Positions 48,650-60,440 of a stretch of 64,000 bases of DNA are shown piece after piece. The translations under genes were made by a program, and so were the position numbers. Source of the DNA: Nocardioides sp. Soil774. GTDB taxonomy: Bacteria; Actinomycetota; Actinomycetes; Propionibacteriales; Nocardioidaceae. The first letter of the stretch is position 1. Every line of letters begins with the position of its first letter. Under the pieces are notes generated by a model, which saw only the letters and a program-made list of their open reading frames with translations, was not told the origin of the DNA and searched no databases. The stretch is from positions 62,001 through 126,000 of the forward strand of contig NZ_LMSM01000006.1 in assembly GCF_001428125.1 (NCBI RefSeq), read 5' to 3'.

Positions 48650-51232
48650 TCAGGCGGGCTCGGCCACCAGGCCCAGCTCCGCGACCGAGGCGAGCGCCTC
48701 GTTGCGGGGCACCACACGCACGGTGTAGCCGAAGGGGCCCGACAGCCGCAGCGGGACGGCGGCGTCGAAGCGGTGGCGGTTGCCGTCGTAGGACTCCCCC
48801 ACCAGCATCGGCGTGGCCGAGGTCGAGGTCAGCACGTCGTCGGAGCCGATCCGCCCGTGCACGACCTGCACCTCGACGTCGTCGGGCGAGAGCGACCCGA
48901 GGGCCACCCACGCGCGCACGGCGAGCGTCGCGCCGACCTCGGCCTGGTCGCCCACGCCCTCGGAGTCGACGTGCTCGACGCGTACGCCGTGCCACGCCGC
49001 GCGGACGGTCTGCTTCCACTCCGACAGCGAGCGGGCGCCGGCGTAGTCGGAGTTGAGCGAGCGCGCTGTGTGCGCGGCCGGGGCGTAGAGCTCACGGACG
49101 TAGTCGCGCACCTGACGGGTCGCCAGCACCTTGGGGCCGAGCGACTTGAGGGTGTGGCGCACCATCTCGAGCCAGCGCGGCGGCACGCCCTCGTCGTTGG
49201 TCTCGTAGAAGCGCGGCACGACCTCGCCCTCGAGGAGGTCGTAGAGCGCGTGGGCCTCGAGGTCGTCACGGCGGTCGGTGTCGTCGATGCCGTCGGCCGA
49301 CGGGATCGCCCAGCCGTTGTTGCCGTCGTACCACTCGTCCCACCAGCCGTCGAGGATGGAGAGGTTGAGGCCGCCGTTGAGCGCGGCCTTCATACCCGAG
49401 GTGCCGCAGGCCTCGTAGGGACGCAGCGGGTTGTTGAGCCACACGTCGCAGCCGGGGTAGAGCGGCTGCGCCATCGCGATGTCGTAGTTGGGCAGGAAGG
49501 CGATGCGGTGCCGGATCTCGGGGTCGTCGGCGAAGCGCACCATCTCCTGGATGAGCCGCTTGCCGGTCTCGTCGGCCGGGTGCGCCTTGCCGGCGATGAC
49601 CAGCTGGATCGGGCGCTCGGGGTCGAGCAGCAGCTTCTTGAGCCGCGCGGGGTCGCGCAGCATCAGCGTCAGGCGCTTGTAGGTCGGCACGCGTCGCGCG
49701 AAGCCGATGGTCAGCACGTCGGGGTCGAGCGCGGTGTCGATCCAGGTGGTCTCGGCCGGCGCGAAGCCGCGCTTGGCCGCCGAGCGGCGCATCCGGTCGC
49801 GGGCGTCGTCGATGAAGCGCGTGCGCAGCGTGCGCTTGAGGTCCCAGATCTCGCGGTCGCCGATCTGGTCCACCATCGGCCACAGGGCGTCGGTGTCGTC
49901 GCCGTCGATGTCGGCGCCGCGGCTCGCGGCGAGCTCGATGACCTCGCGGGCGATCCAGGTGGGGCCGTGGACGCCGTTGGTGATCGAGGTGATCGGCACC
50001 TCGGCCTCGTCGAAGGCCGGCCACAAGCCGTTGAACATGCCGCGCGAGACGTGGCCGTGCAGCTCGGAGACGCCGTTGGCGCGCTGCGCGAGGCGGAAGC
50101 CCATCACGGCCATGTTGAACACGCCGGCGTCGCCGCCCTCGTAGTCCTCCGCGCCGAGGGCGAGCACGCGCTCGACCGGCACGCCGGGCGTCGGCGAGCT
50201 GCCGCCGAAGTACTGCGAGACCAGCTCGCGCGGGAAGCGGTCGATGCCCGCGGGCACCGGCGTGTGGGTGGTGAAGACCGTGCCGGCGCGCGAGACCTCG
50301 AGCGCGGTGTCGAAGTCGAGGTGCGGTCCGTCCTCGGCGACGGTGAGCTCGCGGATCCGCTCGATGCCGAGGAAGCCGGCGTGGCCCTCGTTGGCGTGGA
50401 AGACCTCGGGGGCCGGGGCCCCGGTGATGCGCGACCACACCCGCAGCGCGCGTACGCCGCCGATGCCGAGGAGCAGCTCCTGGCGCAGCCGGTGCTCGGA
50501 GTTGCCGCCGTAGAGGCGGTCGGTCACGTCGCGGTAGTGGGCGCTGTTCTCCTCGATGTCGGTGTCGAGCAGGAGCAGCGGCACCCGGCCGACGTGGGCG
50601 ACGAGGATGCGGGCCACCAGGTCCGGGCCGTCCGGCAGGGCCAGGGAGACGATGGCTCGTGAGCCGTCGGCCTCGCGGAGCACCGTCAGCGGCAGCTCGT
50701 CGGGGTCGAGGACCGGATAGCTCTCCTGCTGCCAGCCGTCGCGGTCGAGCGCCTGCTTGAAGTAGCCGTGGCGGTAGAACAGGCCGACGCCCACCAGCGG
50801 GATGCCGAGGTCGGACGACGCCTTGAGGTGGTCACCGGCGAGGATGCCGAGGCCGCCGGAGTACTGCGGCAGCACCGACGTGATGCCGAACTCGGAGGAG
50901 AAGTAGGCGATGGCACGGGGCGCGTCGTCGCCGGCCTTGCGGGCATACCAGCGGTCCTCGGACAGGTAGCGCTGGAGGTCGGCGTGGGCCGCGTCGAGGC
51001 GGGCGCGGAACTCCTGGTCGCCGCTCAGCTCGTCGAGCCGCTCGCGACCGACGGCGCCGAGCAGGCGCACGGGGTCGCACTTGACCTGGCGCCAGAGCGC
51101 GGGGTCGATCGAGGAGAACACGTCCTGCGTGGGTGGGTGCCACGACCAGCGCAGGTTGCCCGCGAGGACGGACAGGGCGCCGAGGGGCTCGGGCAGGACA
51201 GGACGGACGGTGAATCGTCGGAACGCTCGCAC
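48650..51232 (-). CDS. glgP: Alpha-glucan (glycogen/maltodextrin) phosphorylase
   Basis: An 860-residue GT35 phosphorylase releasing glucose-1-phosphate from alpha-1,4 glucans. The N-terminal DUF3417 domain begins RRFTVRPVLPEPLGAL, followed by the phosphorylase body: 'YFSSEFGITSVLPQYSGGLGILAGDHLK', 'EVFHANEGHAGFLG', and the PLP region 'LNNPLRPYEACGTSGMKAALNG'. GTG start with no ribosome-binding site; the -10 box (TAGCGT) ends only 8 bases before it, so the mRNA may be leaderless. Divergent from the M36 protease gene with a palindrome between. Confidence 0.93.
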   Translation of the reverse strand: MRAFRRFTVRPVLPEPLGALSVLAGNLRWSWHPPTQDVFSSIDPALWRQVKCDPVRLLGAVGRERLDELSGDQEFRARLDAAHADLQRYLSEDRWYARKAGDDAPRAIAYFSSEFGITSVLPQYSGGLGILAGDHLKASSDLGIPLVGVGLFYRHGYFKQALDRDGWQQESYPVLDPDELPLTVLREADGSRAIVSLALPDGPDLVARILVAHVGRVPLLLLDTDIEENSAHYRDVTDRLYGGNSEHRLRQELLLGIGGVRALRVWSRITGAPAPEVFHANEGHAGFLGIERIRELTVAEDGPHLDFDTALEVSRAGTVFTTHTPVPAGIDRFPRELVSQYFGGSSPTPGVPVERVLALGAEDYEGGDAGVFNMAVMGFRLAQRANGVSELHGHVSRGMFNGLWPAFDEAEVPITSITNGVHGPTWIAREVIELAASRGADIDGDDTDALWPMVDQIGDREIWDLKRTLRTRFIDDARDRMRRSAAKRGFAPAETTWIDTALDPDVLTIGFARRVPTYKRLTLMLRDPARLKKLLLDPERPIQLVIAGKAHPADETGKRLIQEMVRFADDPEIRHRIAFLPNYDIAMAQPLYPGCDVWLNNPLRPYEACGTSGMKAALNGGLNLSILDGWWDEWYDGNNGWAIPSADGIDDTDRRDDLEAHALYDLLEGEVVPRFYETNDEGVPPRWLEMVRHTLKSLGPKVLATRQVRDYVRELYAPAAHTARSLNSDYAGARSLSEWKQTVRAAWHGVRVEHVDSEGVGDQAEVGATLAVRAWVALGSLSPDDVEVQVVHGRIGSDDVLTSTSATPMLVGESYDGNRHRFDAAVPLRLSGPFGYTVRVVPRNEALASVAELGLVAEPA

Positions 51233-51252
51233 GGTCCAGCACGCTAGGGCAT

Positions 51253-51272
51253 TTCTTGGATCGATCCAAGAA
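51253..51272. promoter_or_regulatory. 20-base perfect palindrome between glgP and the M36 protease gene
   Basis: TTCTTGGATCGATCCAAGAA, centred on CG, has the symmetry of a LacI-family operator. On the glgP strand the palindrome contains a -35 (TTGGAT) with a 17-base spacer to TAGCGT. On the other strand its right end is 17 bases from CATAAC (51290-51295), a -10-like box of the protease gene. A bound regulator would cover both promoters. Confidence 0.7.
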
Positions 51273-51324
51273 CCTGAGGTCAACGTCTGCATAACTCACC
51301 AGTAGCCAGCGGCGTTGTTGCGGC

Positions 51325-54300
51325 ATGACCTCGCCCCGCCCCCGCCTCGGCCGCACCTCGCTCGCGGCCGCGACGCTCCTCGCGATCTCCGCCCTCACCG
51401 CCGTCGCCGGCCCCGCCACCGCCGAGCGCTCCGCGTCGGCCGAGCAGGCGGTCGCCCCCGGCGCCACCCCGGCCGACGTGCGCACCCTCGGCGACCCCGT
51501 CGCCGGCCCGCGCGACGTCGACACCCGCGGCACCGCCCTCCCGACGGCGCTGCAGCGCCAGGCGGTCGACGCGCTCGGCGACGTCACCGCCCGGTGGAAC
51601 CAGCTCGGCACCCCGGCGTCCCTGCTCCCCGCCGACGGGTCCCTCGGCGCCGCACCCGGCGCCCCTGTCGACGGCGCGCGCGCCTGGCTCCGTGACCACG
51701 CAGCGCTGTTCGGCACCGATGCTGCCGGCATCGACTCGCTCGAGCTGGTCTCCGCCCAGCCGCTGGCGCGCTCCGGGGCGCGTGCGGTGCTCCTCCGCCA
51801 GGACTTCGACGGCGTCGCGCCGGCGCTCGGCGGGCTGGTGACCGTCGGCGTCGCCGACGGGCAGGTCGCCTACGTCTCCTCCTCCCTTGCCCGTACGACG
51901 ACGAGCGTGCTGCCCGCGGCCGTGCTGACGCCGCTGCAGGGATGGCTCGAGGCCGCGAAGGACCTCTCCGTGGGCGTGCCCGTCGACCAGGTCGCGTCGA
52001 TCACGAGGACCGTCAGCGGCGGCTGGACCCGGCTCACCGTGCCGGGCTTCGCCCAGGAGCAGCAGGTGCGCCTGCGCGCCCTGCCCATGGCCGACGGCAC
52101 GGTGCGTCCGGTGCTCGAGGCCAACGTGGTCGACGTCGCCGGCGCCGGCGCGCTGGCGTTCACCAGCCTGGTCGACGCGGTCACCGGCGAGGTGCTCGCC
52201 CGCCACAACCAGGTCGACAACTTCGCCTACAACGACGTGTTCACGGGCAGCGTCACCCCGACCGAGTGTGGCCCGAAGCACGCGTTCGACCTGACCGACG
52301 ACCTCACCCGCTCGATCACGGCCGGCGCGACCGGCGTGCCCGCCGACGACTTCGTCGTGAAGATCTTCAAGGGCGACTCGCTGCTCGCGACGGGCGACAA
52401 CGCGACCAACCCCGAGGTGGCGACGTACTCCTCGGCCTCGATGCCGGCCGGCACCTACTCCGCCCAGGTCTGCCCGTTCGACGCCGCGTCCGTGGTGGTC
52501 GGGCAGTACACCCTGGCCGTCACCACGAGCGACGCCGCCGCGCCGGGCACCGGCGACCTGACCGGCAACCCGATGTGGCGCTACTTCACCGCCAACCCGA
52601 CCCTCGACTCCCCTGACGAGGTCCCGACCAACTCGGTCGTCGGCTGCTGGCGCCTGGTCGACCCCGCCTGCACCACCCCGCCCGGCGAGCTGCGCACCAT
52701 CGCCTCCTTCGGCCCGTGGGACACCGTCGGCGCGCTCTCGACCTTCACCACCGTGGGCAACAACGCCAACACGCACGAGGCGTGGGCAAGCCCGCTGACC
52801 CCGGGCGGCACGGCGCAGGCGCCGGTCTCGGCGACCCGCGCCTACACCAAGGACTTCGAGGACCGCTGGAACAACAGCCGCTGCGACACCTCCGAGCTCG
52901 TCCCCGGCGGCAACGACATCGAGGCCTCGGTCGGAAACCTCTTCGTCGCCCACAACCGGATGCACGACTTCTCCTACTACCTCGGCTTCACCGAGGAGAA
53001 CTACAACCTGCAGCTCGACAACGGCAGCCGCGGCGGTGCCGCGGGCGACCAGGAGGTCGGCAACGCGCAGGCCGGTGCCGTCAGCGGCGGCAGCCCGACG
53101 TTCCAGGGCCGTGACAACGCCAACCAGATCGCGCTGCAGGACGGCGTGCCCGGCATCACCAACCAGTACCTCTTCGAGCCTATCGCCGGCGCGTTCTACG
53201 CCCCCTGCACCGACGGCGGCCTCGACATGGGCATCGTCGGCCACGAGTACACCCACGCCATCAGCAACCGCATGATCGGCGGCCCCGACGAGGGCATCAG
53301 CTCCGAGCAGGGCGGCGCGATGGGCGAGTCGTGGGGCGACCTGGTCGCCGGCGAGTACCAGTTCGCCCACGGCTACAGCAACGGCGGCAACGTGTGGGCC
53401 GTCGGCGCCTACGCGACCGGCAACACCGAGACCGCCATCCGCGACTACTCCATCGACGACAACCCGCTGAACTACTCCGACTACGGCTTCGACACCACCG
53501 GCCCCGAGGTCCACGCCGACGGCGAGATCTGGAACGGCACGATGTGGGAGGTCCGCCAGGCACTCGTCGAGAAGTACGACGCCCAGTACCCCTACGCCGA
53601 CAAGGCCCTGCAGCTGCAGTGTGCAGACGCGACGGCCACCCGCACGCCGCGCGCCGTCGAGACCTGCCCGGGCAACCGGCGTTGGGTGCAGCTGGTCTTC
53701 GACGCCTTCCTGCTCCAGCAGGGCGCGACGTCCATGCTGGACGCGCGTGACGCCATGATCGCCGCCGACCAGATGCGCTTCGGCGGCGCCGACACCGACG
53801 TGCTGTGGGCGGCGTTCGCCCGCCGCGGGATGGGTGCGGACGCAGCCGTCGTCGACGCCGACGACCCCGAGCCCACTCCGAGCTTCGCGACCCCGACCGG
53901 GCCGACGTCGCGGATCACCTTCGACACCACCGGTGCCGCGAAGATCTACGTCGGTGACTACGAGGCCCGGGTCACGCCGGTCGCCGACACCGACCCGGAG
54001 ACCGCGCTGGGCGACAGCGCGAGCTTCACCCCCGGCACCTACGACATGGTGGCCGTCTCCCCCGACCGCGGCGCCACCCGGTGGACGATGACCGTGCTCG
54101 CGGACGGCGCAGCGCGCACCGAGACCCTCGGCGACGTGGTCAACCTCGCCAGCTCCCCAGCCGGCGCGAGCGTCATCGGCTCGACCGCGGGCTCGCTCAA
54201 CCCCGAGGCCCTCATCGACGGCACCGAGGCGACCAACTGGGGCGGGGTGACCGCGACGCAGGTGGACGAGTCGCACCCGTCGGTGTCGGTCGACCTGGCC

Positions 54301-55164
54301 GGCGAGGTCAGCACCGTGCGGCGGGTCCAGGTGAGCGCGTACCTCACTCCGGCACCGCCGTCGGCGACCGACGTCCCGCTCGCGCAGGACGACCCCGACT
54401 CGGGCTCGCGCTTCACCGCCCTGCGCCAGTTCGCGCTGGAGGCGTGCACGGCCGCCTGCGAGACGGCGGACGCCACCTGGACGCGCTTCTACACCTCGCC
54501 CGCCGACGCGTTCCCGAGCGTCCTGCCGCGCCCGGTCGCGCCGACGCTCAACCTGCGCGAGTTCGACGTGCCCGACACCGAGGCCGCCGCCGTGCGCCTG
54601 GTGACGCTGGAGAACCAGTGCACCGGCCAGCAGGCGTACGCCAGTCAGCAGACGGCCAGCACCACCGTCCTCACCGACTGCAAGGAGGGCTCGGACCGGG
54701 GCACCATCGTGCACGCCGCCGAGCTCCAGGTCTTCGGCGACGACGCGACCCTGCCGACGCAGCCCACCGCGCCCGGCACGCCGGGCACGCCGCCCGGCAC
54801 CGGCACCCCGCCCGGCACGGGCACCCCGCCCGCCACCGGCCCGGACGCGGGCACGCCCGCGCGCACCCGGACCCGCATGATCGTCAAGCGGGCCTACCAG
54901 ACGTCGCGGAAGCCGGCCCCCGTGCTGTTCCTCACGGTGCGCTCGGCCGTCGAGCAGGAAGCGGGCAGGTTCGTGGTGAGCATCGACGGCCGCACCTGGA
55001 GGTCCGTCAGCACGAACGACGGCACCGCCCGGGTCAGGGTGCCGAAGAAGGCGCTCCACCGGGGCCGGAACACCGTGCGAGTGCGATTCGTGCCGCGCGA
55101 CCGAGAGGCTCTCGCGCCCTCGCGGACGCGCCTGCGGGTGATCACGGTGGCCGCGGGCTCCTGA
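51325..55164 (+). CDS. Secreted M36-family metalloprotease, multidomain
   Basis: A 1279-residue exported zinc protease of the fungalysin-like M36 family. Layout: signal peptide (1-33), FTP-type propeptide to about 310, an inserted pre-peptidase-like beta domain (about 310-420), then the catalytic domain with the zinc motif GHEYTH and the third ligand in GESWGD. A beta domain with 'NPEALIDGTEATNWGG' (F5/8 type C, ligand binding) follows. After it come a Pro/Gly/Thr repeat linker (TPGTPPGTGTPPGTGTPP) and a basic C-terminal beta module. Likely degrades proteins outside the cell. Its divergent partner glgP and the shared palindrome suggest co-control with carbon status (inference). Confidence 0.88.
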   Translation: MTSPRPRLGRTSLAAATLLAISALTAVAGPATAERSASAEQAVAPGATPADVRTLGDPVAGPRDVDTRGTALPTALQRQAVDALGDVTARWNQLGTPASLLPADGSLGAAPGAPVDGARAWLRDHAALFGTDAAGIDSLELVSAQPLARSGARAVLLRQDFDGVAPALGGLVTVGVADGQVAYVSSSLARTTTSVLPAAVLTPLQGWLEAAKDLSVGVPVDQVASITRTVSGGWTRLTVPGFAQEQQVRLRALPMADGTVRPVLEANVVDVAGAGALAFTSLVDAVTGEVLARHNQVDNFAYNDVFTGSVTPTECGPKHAFDLTDDLTRSITAGATGVPADDFVVKIFKGDSLLATGDNATNPEVATYSSASMPAGTYSAQVCPFDAASVVVGQYTLAVTTSDAAAPGTGDLTGNPMWRYFTANPTLDSPDEVPTNSVVGCWRLVDPACTTPPGELRTIASFGPWDTVGALSTFTTVGNNANTHEAWASPLTPGGTAQAPVSATRAYTKDFEDRWNNSRCDTSELVPGGNDIEASVGNLFVAHNRMHDFSYYLGFTEENYNLQLDNGSRGGAAGDQEVGNAQAGAVSGGSPTFQGRDNANQIALQDGVPGITNQYLFEPIAGAFYAPCTDGGLDMGIVGHEYTHAISNRMIGGPDEGISSEQGGAMGESWGDLVAGEYQFAHGYSNGGNVWAVGAYATGNTETAIRDYSIDDNPLNYSDYGFDTTGPEVHADGEIWNGTMWEVRQALVEKYDAQYPYADKALQLQCADATATRTPRAVETCPGNRRWVQLVFDAFLLQQGATSMLDARDAMIAADQMRFGGADTDVLWAAFARRGMGADAAVVDADDPEPTPSFATPTGPTSRITFDTTGAAKIYVGDYEARVTPVADTDPETALGDSASFTPGTYDMVAVSPDRGATRWTMTVLADGAARTETLGDVVNLASSPAGASVIGSTAGSLNPEALIDGTEATNWGGVTATQVDESHPSVSVDLAGEVSTVRRVQVSAYLTPAPPSATDVPLAQDDPDSGSRFTALRQFALEACTAACETADATWTRFYTSPADAFPSVLPRPVAPTLNLREFDVPDTEAAAVRLVTLENQCTGQQAYASQQTASTTVLTDCKEGSDRGTIVHAAELQVFGDDATLPTQPTAPGTPGTPPGTGTPPGTGTPPATGPDAGTPARTRTRMIVKRAYQTSRKPAPVLFLTVRSAVEQEAGRFVVSIDGRTWRSVSTNDGTARVRVPKKALHRGRNTVRVRFVPRDREALAPSRTRLRVITVAAGS

Positions 55165-55267
55165 CCCTGCGGCACCCGCAGCACCGGCCGCGGCCGGGCC
55201 GTCCCAAGGGGTGGCCTCGGCCGCGGTCGGCTTGCATGCGGGTGTCGGGTCCGAAAGTGTGGGGGCC

Positions 55268-57258
<1,991 letters not shown>

Positions 57259-57262
<4 letters not shown>

Positions 57263-59022
57263 CCCAGCACCCCACGTCAGCGCAGATGCCGACGGAGGCC
57301 GGAGCGGCCACCGCGGTGCTCAACGCCGAGCCCGAGTGGTTCCGCACGGCGGTCTTCTACGAGGTGCTGGTCCGCTCGTTCCGCGACTCCAACGGCGACG
57401 GCACGGGCGACTTCAAGGGCCTGATCGAGAAGCTCGACTACCTCGAGTGGCTCGGTGTCGACTGCCTGTGGATCCCGCCGTTCTTCACCTCGCCGCTGCG
57501 CGACGGCGGCTACGACGTCGCCGACTACAACAACATCCTCCCCGAGTGCGGCACCGTGGAGGACTTCCACGAGTTCCTCGACGCCTGCCACCAGCGCGGC
57601 ATCCGCGTGATCATCGACTTCGTCATGAACCACACCAGCGACGCGCACCCGTGGTTCCAGGCCAGCCGCAGCGACCCCGAGGGTCCCTACGGCGACTTCT
57701 ACGTCTGGTCCGACACCGATGAGCTCTACCAGGACGCGCGGGTCATCTTCGTCGACACCGAGCCGTCCAACTGGACCTGGGACCCGGTGCGCCAGCAGTA
57801 CTTCTGGCACCGCTTCTTCCACCACCAGCCCGACCTGAACTTCGACAACCCCAAGGTCCACGACGCCATGCTGGAGGCGATGGCGTTCTGGCTCGACATG
57901 GGCCTCGACGGCTTCCGGCTCGACGCGGTGCCCTACCTCTACGAGCGCCCCGGCACCAACGGCGAGAACCTGCCCGAGACGCACGAGTTCCTCAAGAAGT
58001 GCCGCCGCTTCGTCGACGAGAACTACCCCGGTCGCGTGCTGCTCTGCGAGGCCAACCAGTGGCCCGCCGACGTCGTGGAGTACTTCGGTCCCGAGCAGAC
58101 CGAGGACGGCAGCTGGATCGGCACCGAGTGCCACATGGCGTTCCACTTCCCGGTGATGCCGCGCATCTTCATGGCCGTGCGCCGTGAGTCGCGCTTCCCG
58201 ATCTCGGAGATCCTCGAGCAGACGCCGGCGATCCCCGACGGCTGCCAATGGGGCATCTTCCTGCGCAACCACGACGAGCTCACCCTCGAGATGGTCACCG
58301 ACGAGGACCGCGACTACATGTGGTCCGAGTACGCCCACGACCCGCGGATGAAGGCCAACATCGGCATCAGGCGCCGTCTCGCGCCGCTGCTCGACAACGA
58401 CGTCAACCGCATGGAGCTCTTCACCGCGCTCCTGCTGTCGCTGCCCGGCTCCCCCGTCCTCTACTACGGCGACGAGATCGGGATGGGCGACAACATCTGG
58501 CTCGGCGACCGCGACGGCGTCCGTACGCCGATGCAGTGGACGCCCGACCGCAACGCGGGCTTCTCCTCGGCCACGCCCGGCAAGCTCCACCTGCCGGCGG
58601 TCCAGGACCCGATCTACGGCTACCAGTCGGTCAACGTCGAGGCGCAGCTGGAGAACACCTCCTCGCTGCTGCACTGGACGCGCCGGCTCGTGCACACGCG
58701 CCGCCGTCACCCGGCGTTCGGCCTGGGCGACTTCGTCGACCTCGGCGGTTCCAACCCGAGCGTGCTCTCCTACGTCCGCGAGCACTCCCCCGACGGAGCG
58801 GGCCCCGAGGGACGCGACGTCATCCTGTGCGTCAACAACCTCTCGCGCTTCCCGCAGCCCGTCGAGCTCGACCTGCGCCACTGGGAGGGCATGGTGCCCG
58901 TCGAGCTGCTCGGCGGCGTGCCGTTCCCCGCGATCGGCGAGCTGCCCTACCTGTTGACGCTGGGCGGCTACGGGTTCCTGTGGCTGCGCCTGACCGACCC
59001 GAACCCGGGGGTGGAGCAGTGA
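57259..59022 (+). CDS. treS: Trehalose synthase (maltose alpha-D-glucosyltransferase)
   Basis: A 587-residue GH13_16 enzyme that interconverts trehalose and maltose. Motifs: [49 protein letters not shown] and '[24 protein letters not shown]'. TTG start: it overlaps the glgE stop as TTGA and has AGGAGG 6 bases upstream, better than the in-frame ATG at 57286. Not fused to the maltokinase, unlike in some actinobacteria. Confidence 0.95.
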
Positions 59023-60440
59023 GCACGAACGACGGCCATGACAACAGGGACCACGCCCTGACCGCCTGGATCGGCGAGGCGCGCTGGTTCGGCGGCAAGG
59101 GACGCGAGTGGAGGCTCGCGGGCCTGCGCCGCGTCGGCGAGCTGCCCGAGGCCCCACCGGGCCTCCACGTGTCGATCGAGCTCGCCGAGGTGGCGTACGC
59201 CGCTGGCCAGGGTGACGCGAGCGAGCTGTACCAGCTGCCGCTGGCGTTCTACGCCGAGCCGCAGGAGCGGCTCGCCCACGCCCACGTCGGCGAGTGGGAC
59301 GACGGGGAGTTCGGGCACGCCCACGTCTACGACGCGCTGCACGACCGCGAGTCGATGGGGCTGTGGCTGCGTGCCTTCGCGGCACCACCGTCGAGCACCG
59401 ACCGTGGGCAGCTCGACTTCCACCGCCTCGGCGACCACGAGCTCGACCTCGACGCCCACTCGACGCTGTTCTCCGGCGAGCAGTCCAACTCCTCGGTCGC
59501 CTTCGGCGAGGACGCGCTGATGAAGGTGTTCCGCAAGGTCACGCCAGGCGTCAACCCCGACGTCGCGATCCACCAGGTCCTCACCGAGGCGGGCTCGACG
59601 CACGTCGCGTCGCTCTACGGCTGGCTCGACCTGGTCGACGAGCAGACCGACACCACGATCCAGCTGGCCATGCTCCAGCAGTTCCTCCGCACCGCGAGCG
59701 ACGGGTGGGACCTGGCGCTGGCCAGCGTGCGCAACCTCCTCGCCGAGGCCGACCTGCACGCCGACGAGGTGGGTGGCGACTTCGCCGGCGAGGCCGCGCG
59801 GCTCGGCGTGGCGCTGGCCGAGGTCCACGCCGACCTCGCCGAGCACTTCCCGGTCGAGGAGCGCGACGCCGCTGCCCTGGCCGGCCTGGCCGGGGCCATG
59901 GAGGGCCGGCTCGCCGCGGCGCTCGAGGTGGTGCCCGACCTCGCGCCGCACGAGGCCGGCCTGCGGGCGACGTACGCCCGGCTGCGCGAGCTCGACCGTG
60001 TCGAGGTGCAGCAGGTCCACGGCGACCTCCACCTCGGGCAGACCCTGCGCACCGCGCGGGGATGGAAGATCGTGGACTTCGAGGGCGAGCCGGCCAAGCC
60101 GCTCGCCGAGCGGCTCGAGCCCGACTCGGCGTGGCGCGACGTGGCGGGCATGATCCGCTCCTTCGACTACGCCCCGCGCGTGGTCGCCCTCACCAGCGGC
60201 GACTACGACGCCAGCGAGGCCGACCAACGCACCTACCGGGCCGCCGAGTGGTCGGCGCGCAACCGTGCCGCCTTCCTCGAGGCCTACACCGCCCAGCGGG
60301 GCGACGCCCTCGAGGGGGCCGGGCAGACCCTGCTCGAGGCATACCTGGCCGACAAGACGGTCTACGAAGCGGTCTACGAGGCCCGCAACCGACCGGGATG
60401 GCTGTCCATCCCGCTGGCAGCGCTGGAGGAGACGACATGA
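59019..60440 (+). CDS. mak: Maltokinase (Pep2/Mak)
   Basis: A 473-residue kinase that makes maltose-1-phosphate from maltose and ATP, feeding GlgE. The N-terminal cap has [16 protein letters not shown]. The kinase core has '[25 protein letters not shown]' (ATP-binding Lys), [11 protein letters not shown] (catalytic Asp) and [14 protein letters not shown] (metal Asp). GTG overlaps the treS stop (GTGA). APH-like fold, but clearly the maltokinase family. Confidence 0.95.
   Translation: MSTNDGHDNRDHALTAWIGEARWFGGKGREWRLAGLRRVGELPEAPPGLHVSIELAEVAYAAGQGDASELYQLPLAFYAEPQERLAHAHVGEWDDGEFGHAHVYDALHDRESMGLWLRAFAAPPSSTDRGQLDFHRLGDHELDLDAHSTLFSGEQSNSSVAFGEDALMKVFRKVTPGVNPDVAIHQVLTEAGSTHVASLYGWLDLVDEQTDTTIQLAMLQQFLRTASDGWDLALASVRNLLAEADLHADEVGGDFAGEAARLGVALAEVHADLAEHFPVEERDAAALAGLAGAMEGRLAAALEVVPDLAPHEAGLRATYARLRELDRVEVQQVHGDLHLGQTLRTARGWKIVDFEGEPAKPLAERLEPDSAWRDVAGMIRSFDYAPRVVALTSGDYDASEADQRTYRAAEWSARNRAAFLEAYTAQRGDALEGAGQTLLEAYLADKTVYEAVYEARNRPGWLSIPLAALEETT

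Noticed and set aside
54765-54860. Short tandem repeat as a possible CRISPR or satellite
   Set aside because: It is an in-frame Pro/Gly/Thr linker of the protease with no spacers.
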